Below are positions 5,805 through 7,397 of a stretch of DNA of 7,397 bases, in pieces; the first letter of the stretch is position 1; each line of letters starts with the position of its first letter. Source of the stretch: Dehalococcoidia bacterium UBA1332 (lineage in GTDB: Bacteria; Chloroflexota; Dehalococcoidia; Lucifugimonadales; Lucifugimonadaceae); the NCBI GenBank assembly GCA_002306745.1, contig DBSW01000023.1, positions 1 to 7,397 on the forward strand, in the 5' to 3' direction. Below the pieces are notes generated by a model, which did not search any database, was not told the DNA's origin, and saw only the letters and a list, made by a program, of their open reading frames with translations. A program made the translations under genes and the position numbers.

Positions 5805-7397
5805 TTAAACCGCTGCAAGTTTAGATGAATTCTTTACTCGACCGCGTTTGTGCTGGTCAAGAACAGTCTTACGGACTCTAACAAAATTTGGGGTAACTTC
5901 AAGACATTCGTCACCGACCATGAACTCAAGAGCTTCTTCCAAAGAAAGTTCTTTGTGAGCATCAAGGTGCTGGGCGTGATCAGCTCCAGCAGATCGCATG
6001 TTGGTCTGCTTTTTCGCTTTCACAACATTCAAGTCCATATCTTGAGGACGCGGGTTTTCGCCAATAACCATCCCCTCATACACGTCAGCGCCTACCGGTA
6101 CAAACAATTGACCGCGCTCCTGAGCACTCAGTAGGGAATATGTCGTTGTAACGCCTTTCCTGTCCGCAACAAGAGAACCGGTGGGACGCGACCTCATCTC
6201 ACCATGCCAACGTTCAAAACCTTCAAACACATGATGTGCCAATCCGGTACCACGTGTTTCCACAACAAATTCGTTGTGGAAACCAATCAATCCCCTAGCC
6301 GGAATAACAAAATCCATGCGAACCCTTCCCTGCCCATGATTGACCATATTGGACATTTTGCCTTTACGGTGGGCAAGCATCTGGGTGATTGCCCCTAAAT
6401 GTTCCTCATCTATATCAACTGCTAATCTTTCCATTGGTTCATGCAATTTCCCGTCAATCATTCTTGTAACCACTTCTGGTTTACCGACGGTCAATTCGAA
6501 ACCCTCACGTCGCATTGTTTCGACAAGAACTGCAAGCTGTAATTCACCACGACCCTGAAATATCCATGAGTCAGGACGATCCGAAGGCAACACTTTGATC
6601 GAAACGTTGCCTATCAACTCACGTTCAAGACGATCTTTAATCATGCGGGCAGTCAATTTTTTTCCATCAAGACCAGTAAGCGGTGAGGTGTTGATACCAA
6701 TCGTTGCCGACAAACTTGGTTCATCAATACGAATTAAAGGGAGTGGTCTGGCATCTTCTGTATCAGCAATCGTTTCACCGATGGTAATGTCTGGAATTCC
6801 AGCGACCGCTATTATTTCCCCTGGACCAGCCTGATCAGTTGTAACGCGCTCTAGTCCCTCAGTGATGAAAAGTTCTGTGATCCTAGATTGGCTGATAGAA
6901 CCGTCAACTTTGCAATGAGAGATCAGTTGGTCTTTTTTAACCACCCCTTGATGCACTCGACAGATCGCAAGTCGCCCGAGATATGGTGAGCCATCTAAAT
7001 TCGTAACATGGGCTTGAAGCGGATGTCCACTTTCATAAGACGGTGGAGATATGGCCTCAAGTAAAAGTTCGAAAAGAGGCTGTAAATCAGTACCAGGAGT
7101 ATCAATGTCTGTGGTTGCAATACCATCACGAGCAACGGTATATAAGATTGGAAAGTCGATCTGCTCTTCAGTAGCATCAAGGTCTATAAAAAGTTCGTAT
7201 ACCTCATCAACAACTTCAGATATTCGAGCATCTTTACGGTCAATCTTATTTATCACCAAGATTACCGACAGATCTGCTTCTAAAGCTTTTCTAAGCACGA
7301 AACGGGTTTGAGGCAGCGGTCCTTCACTTGCATCAACAAGAAGCAACACTCCGTCAACCATCGCGAGACCACGTTCGACCTCACCACCAAAATCGGC
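5805..7397 (-). CDS. typA: Translational GTPase BipA/TypA, 5' end missing (runs off the right edge)
   Basis: This is a ribosome-binding translational GTPase of the EF-G/LepA/BipA family, involved in 50S assembly and in growth at low temperature or under stress. The frame stays open through base 7397, giving 530 residues. It begins at ADFGGEVERG, which is the end of the G3 switch II region (DTPGHADFGGEVER in E. coli, about residue 79), so roughly 78 residues with the P-loop and switch I lie outside the window. Numbering from the edge, the G4 motif NKID is at 50-53. It is followed by LFIDLDATEEQIDFPILYTVARDG, here seen as the LDATEEQ and IDFPILY blocks. Later BipA signatures are NTSPLTG, GRGELQLAVL, MRREGFELTVGKPEV, VIPARGLIGF, VGADVYEGMVIGE and TNMRSAG, with the BipA-specific C-terminal domain ending in LEVTPNFVRVRKTVL. 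The internal ATG at 7361 is only a methionine inside the GTPase domain and not a start. No frameshift is seen. Confidence 0.97.
   Translation of the reverse strand, partial: ADFGGEVERGLAMVDGVLLLVDASEGPLPQTRFVLRKALEADLSVILVINKIDRKDARISEVVDEVYELFIDLDATEEQIDFPILYTVARDGIATTDIDTPGTDLQPLFELLLEAISPPSYESGHPLQAHVTNLDGSPYLGRLAICRVHQGVVKKDQLISHCKVDGSISQSRITELFITEGLERVTTDQAGPGEIIAVAGIPDITIGETIADTEDARPLPLIRIDEPSLSATIGINTSPLTGLDGKKLTARMIKDRLERELIGNVSIKVLPSDRPDSWIFQGRGELQLAVLVETMRREGFELTVGKPEVVTRMIDGKLHEPMERLAVDIDEEHLGAITQMLAHRKGKMSNMVNHGQGRVRMDFVIPARGLIGFHNEFVVETRGTGLAHHVFEGFERWHGEMRSRPTGSLVADRKGVTTTYSLLSAQERGQLFVPVGADVYEGMVIGENPRPQDMDLNVVKAKKQTNMRSAGADHAQHLDAHKELSLEEALEFMVGDECLEVTPNFVRVRKTVLDQHKRGRVKNSSKLAAV

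Noticed and set aside
5850..6834. Several plus-strand open frames antisense to typA (for example 5850-6134, 6204-6398, 6340-6558, 6595-6834)
   Set aside because: They are mirror frames of a strongly conserved gene, with low-complexity or improbable translations and no ribosome binding sites.
1..7397. Mobile element, CRISPR array, toxin-antitoxin, tRNA or phage genes
   Set aside because: I found no transposase or integrase motif, no spaced direct repeats, no tRNA cloverleaf and no terminal inverted repeats on reading both strands.

Overview
The window looks like an ordinary chromosomal stretch of a free-living heterotrophic bacterium, with short intergenic gaps and moderately AT-rich DNA by eye. 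It contains no RNA gene, transposon, CRISPR array or phage gene that I can recognise. The partial BipA/TypA GTPase at the right edge marks it as bacterial. The other genes are a set of small-molecule catabolic families: a galactonate-dehydratase-like enolase-superfamily enzyme, an M20 amidohydrolase, an Ldh_2-type 2-hydroxyacid dehydrogenase, an aldo/keto reductase and an EamA-type transporter. Several marine lineages carry many paralogs of these families, for example SAR202-type Chloroflexota with expanded COG4948 enolase-superfamily genes. That taxonomic suggestion is only an inference; nothing in the window settles it.

Layout from left to right. An aldo/keto reductase gene runs leftward out of the window (1-736, minus strand). 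After a 128-base divergent gap, three genes run rightward: the acid-sugar dehydratase (865-2094), the M20 amidohydrolase (about 2252-3592) and an EamA/DMT membrane transporter (3596-4507). The last two are separated by three bases and are almost certainly cotranscribed. They converge on a leftward Ldh_2 dehydrogenase (4561-5652). This is preceded on the same strand by the 3' part of typA (5805-7397), whose first 80 or so codons lie beyond the right edge.

How the genes may work together (inference). The transporter could move the substrate or product of the amidohydrolase. The dehydratase would turn a sugar acid into a 2-keto-3-deoxy acid. The Ldh_2 enzyme and the aldo/keto reductase would interconvert keto and hydroxy groups with NAD(P)H. 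No single known pathway explains the whole set, so the substrate is unknown. typA is a housekeeping translation and stress factor and is probably functionally unrelated.

I see no clearly undescribed system. The points most worth a second look are the hydrolase-transporter pair, the extra segments in the dehydratase and the hydrolase relative to DgoD and AbgB, and the lack of clear Shine-Dalgarno sequences before most starts.
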